64,000 bases of DNA, taken from positions 19,561,218-19,625,217 of the forward strand of contig NC_084850.1 of the NCBI RefSeq assembly GCF_033115175.1, in the 5' to 3' direction. The translations under genes were made by a program, and so were the position numbers. Positions 46,766 through 59,480 of this stretch are shown here, piece by piece; position 1 is the stretch's first letter, and each line of letters opens with the position of its first letter. The notes under the pieces are model-generated. The model had not been told where the DNA came from. It made no database searches and worked only from the letters and a program-made list of their open reading frames with translations. The stretch comes from Lepus europaeus (taxonomy: Eukaryota > Chordata > Mammalia > Lagomorpha > Leporidae).

Positions 46766-48949
46766 ATAAACAAAAAAAAATAAAACCCAGCAGGAATCCA
46801 ATGCTAGAGCCCAAGTCCTTTGATGCACAAGAGTGGTGCAGTGCTGCTTTGCATCCTGTTGCTTCTAACATAACAGCAAAGAATGCATGGGATACACATA
46901 AAAGAGCAGAATCAAATCATATATAGAACCATCCACTGGAGTGATAAATCAGAGGGGAGCAAAGGATAAATTGTGGGGTGGGCTACGGTGCCACTGATGG
47001 GCAAGGCCACTAGAGCATAGAGCACCTTTGTGTGAATTAGAAACCAGGTGCTTGCTTCTGATGAGTGCAGTCCTGAGGTTGCATGTAACTTACAGAACCT
47101 TTGTAGGAAGTAGAAAAAGGGTGAAAATGTGTCACTTCCACCCAATTGCAGCCATTACCAGACTGCAGAGTTTGGAGAGCACAGCTTTGATTTCAATCAT
47201 CACTGTTCTCTTTGGGTGCCTTGATATCTACCAGGCATTTTCACACAAATGTAAATGTGTGGTGGTACTGTGTAAAGTGGCTAGAAGGCCAGAGAACAGG
47301 GAAAGTTAGAACCTTTGATACTCGAAGTGTGGTTCTTGAACTAATAGTACCTGGGAGCTTGTTAGATCTGTAGTATCCCAGGTCCCCCTGCCAACCCTAC
47401 CAACAAAGAATCTGCAAGTAATTTGAGATTCCCAAGTGATTTGAGATGCCCTGTGCTACAAACAGGAGTTGGGCCAAGAGCAGTATTTCTGGGAGTTGGA
47501 GATGGGTGAATTGATGATTACTCATGGAATGGCCAGCACATTTGCCTGGCTGGACAAGGGACACTCAGTAAGTGAGTGCCCTTAAAGCACACTCTGCCTG
47601 AAATTCTGCTTAGAATCAATTCTTACTTTCCTTGTGTTACCTGATTCAACAGACATTGTTAGAGCCACCTCTGATGCACTAGGCCCTTCGTGTCTAATGC
47701 TTGGTATGTCACTGTCCATTTTATCAAGGAGGTCACTGTTTAGGGATGATAGAGACTATTCAACACAGTGTGTCAAGAGCCGAATGTAGATGCATTCAGA
47801 GAACAGATGAAAAGCACACAGCTCTACCTGTGATAAGTGTCAGCTGTTGCACAGAAAAAAGGAGAAGGGTATCCCTCTAGGCAGAGTGCCTAACTCTGCT
47901 ATTGAACTGTGGACCTTTTGTGGGGATCCAGTTTAGTTCACATCTCTCTCCCTTCTTCTATCTCAGGGCATGGCACTATGACCAATGCACAGCCCTTACT
48001 CAATTAACTGAAAAGAAAACTGACAGGCTGACCGAAAAAAAATTAGTTAATGGCTTTGGGAAAAGGAGTCACGAAAACTAACATGGGAGGTGGAGAGATC
48101 TTGTAATTGCCCAGGGATTATGTGATTAAGATCTACATTTAGGCTATGGCTGAAAAAACGAGAGAAAGATCTAAGAAATACTATACTATGCTAAGGTTTC
48201 TTGTCTGAAAGAAAAATGTAACAATGAGACAGAGACATTTTAAAAATACATCTTTGTTAAATCTGAATAATCTTTAACAATGAACTTAGCAAACCTGCAA
48301 TCAGATCCATTCTGTCCCAGTGGGCTGAATGGAAGGCTTTTTCCAGCTCACCACAGGGTTCCATTTTGCTTTGGGTGAGAGAATGGCCATTTTCCTCTTA
48401 CAAATCGTCATTGTACAGAATAAGGCAGGAGTTCCCTGAATGAAATCCAGTCATTAGTCTGTCTTTTATAATCTACATAATACTTCCAGCAAGGGGCAGA
48501 GGGAGGGGGTTCATAAGGCCAGCAAACCAGGGTCCCAAAGGGGCTCTTCTGGACCCTGTTAGTACAACAAAGCATATTGCAACCTGGCAGCCCCAGTCTC
48601 CATGCACTGAATATTCAGTTATGCAGTGTAATTGGCTTGGAGTCTGCATATACTGTAAGTTGAATGTAGATGGCATTTTATACAATAAAAGAAATACATT
48701 TCAGAAACGTAAGACTTTGCTCCTTAGAGTGCAAAGGAGCACTTTGGGCATTCAAGGAAGTAAAGGAGTTCAATGCGGATGAAGTCAGGAATGCTGACAG
48801 GAGGCAGGGCTGGCAAGGAGGAGGGGAACTTCATGGAACAGATGCAGAGGTCCTGAACCAAGCCGTGATACACAAATAAGTGGGGCATAAGGATTCTGGA
48901 GGTACTTCAGAACTCAGAAACAACTTGAATGTGGGTAGAAAAGATTGAG
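46766..48949. other. Unassigned 2.2-kb stretch
   Basis: I looked for exons on both strands and see none that I can support. No confident repeat is seen either; 47640-47780 may be a weak L2 trace. Confidence 0.5.
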
Positions 48950-49640
48950 GAGAATTGAGAATGACTCCCAGATTTCTAGTTTAGGCAATGGCATGAGGCT
49001 GAAGCCAAGGGGATGATGATGATGAATTTGGGTATGAACACGTTGAGTTGCAAGTGTCTATGGGTTATTTAGGTGCAGACAGCCAATAAGAGAAATATGG
49101 GGCTAGAGTTCCGTGGAGAGAGGTTTGGACTGGAAATACAAGATGATAGAAGCATATTAATAAAGAAAATCAGAGAAGAGGATTCCTATCCTAGGGAGAA
49201 TACATAGAGCAAAGAGAAGAACAAAATGAGAGAAACAAGGGAAAAGCCAACAAAAGCCAAGACAAAATTATGTCCAGGAAGCTGAGAGGGGACAAAGTTT
49301 CAGGACAGGGTGTTTGTAAAAAGTCTGGGATGCTTAAGAGGTTTGAATGCTAAAGGATGAGAGGAAGTCATCAAATTGGTTAATTAGTAGGTCAGTTAGC
49401 AAGTGTTTGTTAATCAAACTGCTTTGTCAGAGTGGATTGAACAGAACATGCAAAGAAAGATCTCAGTTGTAGAGAGAGGAAGAATGGCTACAAAATGAGC
49501 CTACAGACTATAAGGGATGGAAGAAAGAAGAATCAGGTGGTGACTGGAAGAAAAGACAGGTTCTAGGAAGGACTTTCAGGATTTCAAGTACATGAGCATG
49601 TTGAATAGAGAGGGATGTATATGGGTGATGGGAGAAAGGG
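48950..49640 (-). mobile_element. L2 internal region, antisense
   Basis: Phrases such as atgactcccagatttctagt, acacgttgagttgcaagtgtc, gagaggtttggactggaaat and gcctttgtca-like endings match the antisense of the L2 reverse-transcriptase region, which is seen in sense at 51060-51590. Confidence 0.65.
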
Positions 49641-49963
49641 TGTTGAAGGAGGTGCACCCTTGATGCGGTGCCAGAAGGATATATTTTAGAAAGGAAGAGC
49701 ACTTTTCCTTTGAAACAAGAAGGAATCGATAAATAAGCAAATAAACAGAAAAGAATGTGATGTTTTGGAAAACATCCTCCTTGTTAGTAGAAATATTAGT
49801 ACCTGGAAAATTAACAAAGCAATCAGGCTTGGTGGTGTCAAAGAACAACTTAAGTTGAATCGTCCACGCCAATGACTTATGATTTATGCCTAGTTAATGC
49901 ACAGCATCCTTAAAAATATGCAAAGCAATGTGTACTTATCAGGTCAAGTTCATTTTAAGTTGT
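49641..49963. other. Unassigned stretch
   Basis: No gene is seen. It is probably the decayed continuation of the L2 copy. Confidence 0.4.
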
Positions 49964-49973
49964 GTTTTATTTC

Positions 49974-50287
49974 TTTGTTTTTAAGATATTATTTATTTGT
50001 TTGAGAGATATTGTTACAGATAGAGAGAGGGAGAGACAGAGAGGTCTTCCATATGCTGGTTCACTCCCCAAATGGCCATAATGGCCGGAGCTGAGCTGAT
50101 CCCAAGTCAGGATCTTCTTCCAGGTCTCCCACATGGGTGCAGGGACCTGAGTACTTGGGCCATCTTCCACTGCTTTCTGAGGCCATAAGAAGTGGAGCAG
50201 CCTGGACATGAATTGGTACCCATACAGGATGCTGGCACTGCAGGCAGAGGTTTAACCTACTACGCCACAGCACAAGCCCCAAATTTT
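49974..50287 (-). mobile_element. CSINE
   Basis: A minus-strand SINE. The duplication gttttatttc lies at 49964-49973 and 50288-50297. The head complement (aacctactacgccacagcac) is at the right end. Confidence 0.94.
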
Positions 50288-50297
50288 GTTTTATTTC

Positions 50298-51059
50298 ACA
50301 ACCAAACTGTCATTAGGTCTAATCAGTATTCTTAACTTGCAGCTTCTGTAATATTGTTTGTTCATCATCTAAAAAAAGATTATAGAAGGAGCATTATTTG
50401 AGTAGGAGAAAAATTCTCAGATGTCAGTTTACTTCCATGACATTTAACTTGGCAATTAGGGGATGAGAGAGAGAGAGAAAAAAAAATAATGTATATATGA
50501 GAAAAAAGGAGGACAGCGTTATGGCCTTGTCACACTCAAGAGATATGCTTACTAATGGAGATGCTTGTCCCATTTTGAGAGAAGATTGTGTTTTTGAAAG
50601 AAGCATTATTTCCTAGCCCTCTGGTAGTTACATATAATTACTATATCCGAGGGAACACAAGTGACATGAAAACTCAGCAAATGTGCTCTCTGAGGGTCAA
50701 CGTGTGAGATGTGGTTTGGTGAGCACTTCAGCTATTGGTTTGAGACGGTAAAGCCTGTATGATGTTAAAAGATGTCAGCATATACTTTTTAATTCTGGCA
50801 CAAAAATTATAAAAGGAATCATTACTATTTTCAGATGCCTACCATGTGAAAGATATTACACGTAATCTCATAATATTCAAAAACTTTTATTGAATCTTTT
50901 AAAACTTTTTCAAAAATCCCAAGAGATAGCAAAACCATTAATCCATTTTTAACAGAGGAGAAAAGTGAACTTATCTGCCAACTGCCACACCGTTTCTTTG
51001 TTCCCATTTGTAGCCTTTATCAGTACAAAGTCTACTCCCTTTCTCCAATCTTTTCTTAG
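50298..51059. other. Unassigned stretch with a weak MIR trace
   Basis: A (GA)n-A run lies at 50465-50490. About 50815-50980 has a faint antisense MIR order. No gene is seen. Confidence 0.4.
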
Positions 51060-51667
51060 AACCACTTCCATCAGGCTCTGGACTCCCCTGTTTCACAAAA
51101 ACTTCTCCAGGTAAGTCATTAATTACCTTCACAATTCCAATCCATAGGTCAATTCTCGGGCAAAACTCGCCTTGATCCAACAACAGCTTTCAAGACAGTG
51201 GATCATGCCTTCTTCCTTAATCCCATTTGCTTTCCTTAGTTTTCATGACACCACACTATCTTGCTTTTCTTCCAACTTTGCTGATCATTCCTTGTCTCCT
51301 CTACTGAACGTGCCACCTCTATGCCTTCCTAATGTGGTAGAGTCTTTGGATTCAGTCCTTGGATCTCTCTTTTCTATCTCTGCCACTCCCCAAGTGACCT
51401 CATCTGGTCTCATGACAGCATAGGCTCTCTCTATACCTATGACTCCCAAATTTCCATCTCCAGCTTGGGACTCTTCCTTGAACTTTAGAGTTGAATATCC
51501 AACTTCCCATTAAACATCTTCTCCACAAAGATTTCTAATATGAATCTTAATATGTCCAAAACACTGCTCCTGATCTTTGTCACAGTAAAAAAGGTAAGGT
51601 AGAATTGTATATGTATATGATAATAAAACCTTGCACCTCACAGTTTGTCAATTTACAATTTAAGGAA

Positions 51668-53042
51668 TGATTTTATTTTATTTTATTTTATTTTAACTTT
51701 TATTTAATATATATAAATTTCCAAAGTACAACTTTTGGATTATGGTGGCTTTTTCCCCCCATAATCTTCCTCTCACCCGCAACCATCCCATCTCCCACTC
51801 CCTCTCCCATTCCATCGACATCAAGATTCATTTTCAGTTATCTTTATATGCAGAAGATCAATTAGTATATACTAAGTAAAGATTTCAACAGTTTGCACCC
51901 ACACAGAAACACAAAGTGTAAAATACTGTTTGAGTACTAGTTATACCGTTAATTCAAATTGTACAACACATTAAGGACAGAGATCCTACATGGGGAGTAA
52001 GTGCACAGTGACTCCTATTGTTGATTTAACAATTGACACATTATTTATGGTGTCAGTAATCACCTGAGGTTCTTGTCATGAGCTTCCAAGGCTATGGAAG
52101 CCTTTTGAGTTTCCAGAGTCCGATCTTATTTAGACAAGGACATAGTCTAAGTGGAAGTTCTCTCCTCCCTTCAGAAAAAGGTACATCCTTTGATGGCCCA
52201 TACTTTCCACTGGGATCTCACTCACAGAGATCTTTCATTTAGGTCACTTTTTTTTGCCACAATGTCTTGGCTTTCCACGCCTGAAATACTCTCATGGGCT
52301 TTTTAGCCAGATCCAAATGCCTTAAGGGCTGATTCTGAGGCCAGAGTGCTGTTTAGGACATCTGCCATTCTATGAGTCTGCTGTGTATCCCGCTTCCCAT
52401 GTTGGATTGTTTTCTCCTTTTTAATTCTTTCAGTTAGTATTAGCAGACACTAGTCTCGTTTATGTGATCCCTTTGACACTTAATCCTATCATTATGATCA
52501 ATTGTGAACTGAAATTGATCACTTTGACTAGTGAGATGGCATTGGTACATGCCACCTTGATGGGATTGAATTGGAATCCCCTGGCACATTTCCAGCTCTA
52601 CCATTAGGGGTAAGTCTGATTGAGCATGTGCTGAACTGTACATCTCCTCCCTCTCTTATTCCAACTCTTATGTTTAACGGGGATCACTTTTCAGTTAAAT
52701 TTAAACACCTAAGAATAGTTTGGTATTAATTAAAGAGTTCAACCAATAGTATTAAGTAGAACAAAAAAAAAATACTAAAAGGAATAAAGTAGTAAGTTGT
52801 TCCTTGACAGTCAGGACAAGGGCTGATCAAGTCATTGTTTCTCATGGTGTCCATTTCACTTCAACAGGTTTCCTTTTAGGTGCTCAGTTAGTTGTCACCA
52901 ATCAGGGAGAATATATGATATTTATCCCTTTGGGACTGGCTTATTTCACTCAGCATGATGTTTTCCAGATTCCTCCATTCTGTTGCAAATGACCGGATTT
53001 CATTTTTTTTTTTACTGCTGTATAGTATTCTATAGAGTACAT
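51668..53042 (-). mobile_element. Young L1 3' end with (TTTTA)n tail
   Basis: Minus-strand L1, single-unit 3'UTR plus the first part of ORF2's C-terminal code, stopping at tctatagagtacat (53042). Its poly(A) tail has become a (TTTTA)n microsatellite at 51672-51697 (plus-strand reading). Target duplications are not clear. Confidence 0.88.
51672..51697. repeat. (TTTTA)n tail repeat
   Basis: Five pentamer units directly at the L1 3' end, derived from its tail. Confidence 0.9.
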
Positions 53043-53069
53043 AGAGTGCCTTGCATGCTATGAGGGATT

Positions 53070-53398
53070 TTTAAAATATTTATTTATTTCTTTGAATGGC
53101 AGAGTTACAGAAAGAGAGAGAAGGAGAGACAGAGAGAGATCTTTGATATGCTGGTTCACTCCCCAATTGATGCAACAGCCAGAACTGGACCAGGACAAGA
53201 CCAGGAGCCACGAGCTTCTTCTGTATCTCTCATGTAGGTGCAGGGACCCAAGAACTTGGGCCATCCTTCTCTTCTTTTCAGGCACATTAGCAGGAAGCTG
53301 GATTGGAAGTGGAATAGCTGGTACTCAAACTGGTGCTCATATAGGATGCAGGTGCTGCAGGCAGCAGCTTTACTCACTGAGCCACAGAACCAATCCCA
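53070..53398 (-). mobile_element. CSINE
   Basis: A minus-strand SINE with an A/T tail at the left, gctggttcactccccaattg in the middle and the head complement (ttactcactgagccacag) at the right. Confidence 0.92.
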
Positions 53399-54015
53399 GG
53401 AAAGATTGTTTTCAAAGAGGTAATAGAGAAAGGAAACCTGCCCCAAACTATACCTTTCCTTAGTTATAAGCAGTGTCTTTATGCTGCTGGTTGTTCAGGC
53501 CAAAAATCATGGTGTTATATTCTTGACATCTCCCATTTTCTCATTCATCATGTCCAGTGCTTCATGAAATCATTATGCACTCACCTCTGAGATATATCCA
53601 GAGTTCGAGCTTTTCTCACCACCTCCACTGTGTTCCTTGATTGCATCACTAAAATGCTTCTGCCAGCCACAGAGGCCCATGTTGCTAGTCCTCCCCTGTT
53701 TGTTCAAATGTCACCTTCTCAGCAAGGACTATCCTGAGCACCCTTTTTTTATACCATTCCCTCTCCACAGAATCCCATGCCAGAGTAGCCTGCTTAACTT
53801 TTTCTTTAGTCCATGGTGTTTGCCACCTCCTAACACAACATACAATCTACTTATTTATTATTATGACTATTTATAATCTATTTCCCTTTAATTATAATCT
53901 AAGCCTCATAAGGGCATGGATTTTTGTATGCATTGTTCACTACTGAAACCCAATTGCCTGGAATACAACTTGACATATTAAAGCCCCATATATTTTTGTT
54001 GGATTGAATTAGAAA

Positions 54016-55274
54016 GCTCAAGTACCTTGTCAAAAGTTGGTTACACAGAGATACATCTAGCATTTAAACCTCAGCAGCCCTGATACCAAAGTCCATGCTT
54101 TTAATGACTCAATACAACTGTCTCCCATGTTAGTATGGAGAGCAGGTGTGTCCAGATCCTTCTGGGAAATCAAGAAGGCAATGTATTGTGGCTACAATCA
54201 AGCATGCAGAGCATCATGTTGATGACTCAGAGAGAATGCTGAATTGAATAGGTTACACAATAGAATATGGACAGCACTTCTATTTCTTGTAAGGGGAAAG
54301 AGATATGGGACAACATCAACATATTGTTGGGGGTAAAGGGGAGAGGGAAATGAAGAGTTATTCTTCGATGTGTATAAAGTGTCAGTTATGCTAATATGAA
54401 TAAGTTTTAGACATTTACTATATAACATAATATATCTACTATAAAATCATAATGCCCATGGTTAACAATATGATGTTGTACACTTTAAAAATTTCTCAAG
54501 AGGGTCACAACAAAATTCAGGAGGTGTTGGGTCTATGACCTTGATTGCGATGCTAGAATCACAGGTAGGGAACTTCAAGACATTTACACATTAACTACAT
54601 ACATTTTTGTTATGTCAATTATATCTCAATAAAGCTGTTTAAAAGCTTTAAAAAAATCAAGTGAGTGTCACAGAACACTATCACACCTGTGTGTGGAAAG
54701 CCTGCCTGTCCATTTGCTGCATGGGTCTAGAAGTGGGCATGATGAGGGCAGAGCACTGTTCAACTTGAACTGTGACATAAGGCTGAGGTGTATGCTATCC
54801 CATGCTATCCCAGGGCCTGCAAGGCAAAGTTCAAGGACGACAGGGGTGACATGACAATCATGACTGACTTGTTCAATGAACTTTTTAAATCCCTTCAAGT
54901 ATGCTGCCAAGAAGTCTAGGATTTAGAATTGTGTCATAGATGATCAAAAGAAAAATGTTGAGATTCCTTGGCATTAGGCAAGCTACTGGCTTTAACGTAG
55001 GTAGAGCAGGGTACCATTTTTTCCCCTGTTTTTATTTATAAATTTAAGAGAATTATAGAGAAAAAAACTTATAGAATGCAACTTAATTCATGCAAGAATC
55101 AAGCAACAATTACCAAAACAACTACCACAAAATCAGTGGGAATTCTCGTGAATGGATATGCGTGATACAAAGAGCAGTACACTCCCAGGAGACCTGGATC
55201 TAGTTCAAACTTTGCAACTAAATTTGTGACTTTGTCCAAGTCATTTCTCTCTCCTAAGCCTGTTTCCTTGTTCA
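54016..55274. other. Relic-rich stretch without genes
   Basis: 54016-54125 has an antisense MIR end (tgataccaaagtccatgctt). 54350-54645 reads as an ancient L1 3' end (gttaacaatatgatgttgtac, gtcaattatatctcaataaag). The remainder is unassigned. Confidence 0.5.
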
Positions 55275-56335
55275 TAAAAAAGTTGAGGTAAAAATTAAAA
55301 ATAGAATTATTATATGATTCAGCAATCCTACTCCTGGTTATATATCCAGAGGAAATAAAATCACTATTGTAAAGGGAAATCTGCACTCCCATGTTCATTG
55401 CAACATTGTTCACAATAGCAAAGGTAATAAAACAGAGGCTGGTGCTGTGGCATAGCGGGTAAAGCCACAGACTGCAGTGCTGGTATCCCATATGGGCACC
55501 AGTTCAAGTCCCAGATGCTCCAGTTCCAATACATCTCTTTGCTATGGACTGGGAAAGCAGTAAAAGACTGCCAAGATCCTTGGGCCCCTGCACCCATGTT
55601 GGAGACTTGGAAGAAGCTCCTGGCTCCTGGGTTCGGATCGGCTCAGCTCCAGCTGTTGTGGCCATCTGGGGAGTGAACCAGCGGGTGGCAGACTTCTCTC
55701 TCTCTCTGCAACTGCCTCTCTGTAACTCTGCCTTTCAAATAAATAATAAATAAATCTTTTAAAAAGGTACTAAAACAAGAAAACTGTATATTGATGGAAG
55801 AACAGATAAAGAAAAATGTGGTGTATGTATACAAATAAGTATTACTCAGTCTTGAAAAATAATGAAATTATATTGTTTGTAACCTGAAAGACATTATATT
55901 AAGCTAAATAAGCCAGTCACAGGAGGATAAATATTTCAGACTGTCCCTTATATGTGGAATCTAAAAAAGTTCATCTCACAGAAATTGAGGGTAAGATATT
56001 GGTAATTAGAGCCTGGGGAGAAGAGGAGGGCTTGGATAATGGGGAGATGCTGGTCAATGGGTACCAACATTCAGTCATCAGATGAATAAGTTCTTGGGAT
56101 CTAATGTACAGCATGAGGGCTATATTGTATACTTAAAGTTTGGTAAGACAGTATACCTTAAGTGTTCTCATCATGAGAAGAAAGATATCTATGTGAGGTG
56201 ATGGGTATGTTAATTAGCTTGATTGTGACAATCATAGAACAATGAATACCCACATCAGATCACATTGTAAACACTTATCAGGTGTCCTTTTTATTTGTCA
56301 GTTATATGTCTGTCACTAAAGCTGGGAAAATATAA
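55275..56335 (+). mobile_element. Ancient L1 3' part, split by a CSINE
   Basis: Old ORF2-end and 3'UTR wording in order: attcagcaatcctactcctgg, ttcattgcaacattgttcac, then after the SINE cttatatgtggaatctaaaa, gcctggggagaagagg and gggtatgttaattagcttg. Confidence 0.85.
55434..55762 (+). mobile_element. CSINE
   Basis: A plus-strand SINE with head ggtgctgtggcatagcggg. The duplication aaaggtaataaaac (55420-55433) and aaaggtactaaaac (55763-55776) has one mismatch. Confidence 0.95.
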
Positions 56336-57469
56336 GTGCCAAGATGAGGGGCAGCCCTAGATGAGCCGTACACTCTCCTCCAGCACTGTGTGAGTCCATT
56401 TTTGTGGGCTGAAAACAAAGACATTGCTTGAGACAGTCTACAAGAGGTTAGGAGAGCTTTATAAGTCATTTATTTATTTCTGTATGTAGTTAGTGTCTAT
56501 TTAGATGCAGAGAGTTAATAAAACTCAGCCCATGGCACATTTATCATCATCAGTACCTCGTTTAATTTATTTATCCCCTTTCAACTCCACACCTCACTCC
56601 AACTCTCTCCCTTCCTCATTAGCAACCATTCTCTTCAGTTTAATTATGATATTTGTGTTTGCATATGTTCTTAAAATGTGCATTACAATTTTGAGTGAAT
56701 GTCCTTTTAATTTCTGTAAATTATATATTGTGGTATTGCAAAAGATATATAGACAATGTTACCTCAAAGAGTTTGTAGAAAGCTCATTATCTTATTTCAA
56801 TTTTCCTTGTACTTACTTTTTGAAATACCCTCGTGTGTGTGTGTGTGTGTGTAACTAAATAAAATCTTGCTTTTCCTCTTGTTTTCCAGCCAGCTATATG
56901 TTTTAAAAATCTGTACATGTTGCTGTATGTACGAGTAATTCTTTGCATGCAATTGCTGAAAACTTCTCCAGAATGTGCATCCACCACATTTTGCCTCTCC
57001 ACTCTCTCGGTGATGGATGCCAGATTGCCTCCAACTAACTCCCTGTCACCATAAATAATGTTGCAATGAGAAGCACTCCAATTTACAAAAGAATTGTAGG
57101 TGAGGGTGTGAATAGGGAGCTGCTTCTGAGCTGTGACTAGAATGATGAAGTGCTGCTGTTAGGGTCACCTTTTCTCCAACATGCTGTAGAGCTTTGGGTG
57201 ATGGAATTAAATCCAAATGCTTCAGCCAGGGCAGTAATCAGGATTTGGGCTCTTGTGGTGCCAAGTAATTATATTAGAATGTTTTCTTCACGGAGTTGAC
57301 TGGCTGTTTGAGTCAATTGACTCTGTTGATCAGGGAATTTGACATTCTGTAGATACTCCACCTCCGCTGTTCCTCTCAGGAGAATGCGCCACACAATTGC
57401 CTCAAGTTCTCTAGACCATGCTCTCGGACCTTAAGTAAAATTTCTAAGAGGCCTACAAATTCTTCCTTC
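56336..57469. other. Unassigned stretch with old L1 traces
   Basis: No gene is seen. A (GT)n run lies at 56832-56852. Parts of 56880-57110 resemble antisense ancient L1 (gaatgtgcatccaccacatt, caccataaataatgttgc). Confidence 0.4.
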
Positions 57470-57640
57470 TCCCCACTTAGCTCTTCCTCCTCCTCTCCTT
57501 TCTTCTCACCATACCTACCCTCCTCTTCCTTCCTCTTCCCTTCCCTGTCCCATTCTCCATTAAGATTCATTTTCAATTAACTTTATACACGGAAAACCAA
57601 CTCTATACTATGATTCTTCAATTCTTAGCAGTCTTTTACT
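57470..57640 (-). mobile_element. Older lagomorph-type L1 3'UTR relic
   Basis: A long pyrimidine tract (57478-57555) is followed by ttaagattcattttcaatta and actttatacacgg. This is the same order as the young L1 3'UTRs read on the minus strand, but much diverged and lacking the terminal part. Confidence 0.55.
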
Positions 57641-57707
57641 TTTATTAGTAAAACCATCACCAATAACTCTCCACAGATGAAACCACTATTAACAATAATT
57701 ACAGACT

Positions 57708-57710
<3 letters not shown>

Positions 57711-57750
<40 letters not shown>
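57711..57750. repeat. (AT)n microsatellite
   Basis: Twenty AT units. Confidence 0.97.
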
Positions 57751-57753
<3 letters not shown>

Positions 57754-58249
57754 GGCACATGAAGTTTTGTTTTTACATATACTCTATCATCCTGTATATA
57801 CCATCATGCAAATTGCTTTCTAGCAGAAAAATATATTGTGGTTGCCTTGATTTATTAATCATATTATATAATTCATTCTTATTAGCTGCATATTATTCTA
57901 TAGAGTATATAGCTTGCATCTATTGAACCATTTTTATATTTAAGGGCCTTTAGCTTATTTCCAGTTTTCACCATTTCAGGGTTTTAGTTAATGATTTTGC
58001 CCATAAATCTATATTCTTGTTCTAGGGTAGAATGATAGAAGCAGGATTTCTAAGTATATGTACCATTTAATTTTGGATAGATAATGCTAACATGTTCTCA
58101 AGACAGTTTCATGGATTTTTTTTCCTTTGCTTTTTCAAATGAGAGAAAATTTACGTAAAGTACATAACACTTTAAAAGTGCAACTGGATGGACTTTTGTA
58201 TGTGCATACCCCTGTGTAACCTCCATAAATATCAAGATATATACCATTT

Positions 58250-58629
58250 GCACGGCAGGTGTTGTAGTACAGTGGGTTAAGTCATCTCTTGGGATGGCTA
58301 CATCCCATACTGGAGTGTCAATTCAAGTCCTGGATCCTCCACTTCCAAACAAATTTCCTGCTAATGCACCTGGGAAATAGCAGAGGATAACTCAAGTACT
58401 TGGGCTCCTGCCACTCACATGGGAGACCCAAATGGAGTTCCTGGCTCCTGGATTTGGCCTGGCCCAGTCTGGCTGTTGTGGGGCATTTGGGAGTACACCA
58501 GCAGATTGAAGATCTCTCTCTCTCTCTCCCTCTCGCTCTCTCTCTCTCCCTCTCCCTCTTCCTCTCCTTCTCCCCTACTCTCTGTCACTTTGACTTTCAA
58601 ATAAATAAATAATAAGTCTTTAAAAAGAC
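58250..58629 (+). mobile_element. CSINE
   Basis: A plus-strand SINE with an extended CT-rich tract (58513-58580). The duplication ataccattt lies at 58241-58249 and 58630-58638. Confidence 0.93.
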
Positions 58630-58805
58630 ATACCATTTCCCTCACCTCAGAAGGTTTCCTCTTAAACCTTTCCAGGATATACTTCTCCCTGAGAGACAGC
58701 CATTGTGTGGTTTCTAGAATCATCAATCATTTTGCCAGTTCATATAAATAAAATAATACAGGATATATGCTTTTGTGTCTGGCTCCTTTGACTCAACATA
58801 TTTTT

Positions 58806-59103
58806 AATTTTTTTTATTCATTTCTGAGACAGAGAATGAGATCTCCTATTCACTGGTTCACTCCCCATATGCCTGCAATGGCCTGTGCTGGACCAAGCCA
58901 AAACCAGGAGCCAGGAACTCAATCCATTTCTTCCATGTGGGTGGCAGGAATCCAAGCATTTGTCCCATAGGTGTTGTTTCTCAAGGTCTGCATTAGCAAG
59001 GAGCTGGAATCAGGAGCCAGAATAGGGAATTAGTTAATCCAAGTATTCCTATGTGGGATACAGGAGTCTTGACCAGCATCATAACTGCTAGCATTAATAC
59101 CTG
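58806..59103 (-). mobile_element. CSINE, diverged
   Basis: An old minus-strand SINE: ttcactggttcactccccat, tgctggaccaagccaaaacc. An imperfect duplication (ctcaacatattttt at 58792-58805; ctcaataccttttt at 59104-59117) marks its ends. Confidence 0.85.
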
Positions 59104-59480
59104 CTCAATACCTTTTTCCATGTTGTTGTATGTTTCCATAATTCATTCTTTTTTTTTTTACTGTTACATAGTATTCTATTATATGAATGTCCTACAATCT
59201 ATTTATCTACTGTGTTAATGGAAGTTTGGTTTGTTTAAACTTTTTTGACTGTTATGAATAAAGCAGCTATGAATACTCATGCACAATTTTTTTTTGTGGA
59301 CACACATTTTCATTTCTGTAGAGTGTATACCAGGGAATGGAAATACTGGGTCGCAGGATGTGTTTAACTTTTTCAATAACTACAAAACGATTTCCCAAAT
59401 AGGCTACATCTGTTTGCCCTCCCACCACTCGTACAAATTGGAACCTCCAATAACAGTATATGAGAGTACCACACACTGTA

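Larger units (their letters stand above)
51060..54015 (+). mobile_element. L2 copy split by a young L1 and a CSINE
   Basis: 51060-51660 reads as the L2 reverse-transcriptase region (a decayed AFKTVDH at about 51188-51208, then tatgactcccaaatttcc). 53400-54015 continues in the same orientation with the L2 3' part (gttcaggccaaaaatcatgg, gcctcataagggcatgg, ttttgttggattgaatt). The order is right for one element cut by later insertions at 51668-53042 and 53070-53398. Confidence 0.75.
57751..59480 (-). mobile_element. Ancient L1 3' part, antisense, split by two CSINEs
   Basis: 57880-58110 (gcatattattctatagagtat), 58120-58249, 58630-58791 (ggctcctttgactcaacat) and 59104-59480 (catagtattctattatatga, ctgttatgaataaagcagc, atactgggtcgcaggatg) keep antisense order of an old L1 ORF2 end and 3'UTR. 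Confidence 0.7.

Noticed and set aside
57376-57576. A frame rich in Glu and Lys on the minus strand
   Set aside because: It is a translation of a purine-rich tract, probably an old L1 3'UTR relic.
57708-57926. A frame starting with repeated Tyr-Ile
   Set aside because: It is a translation of the (AT)n microsatellite.
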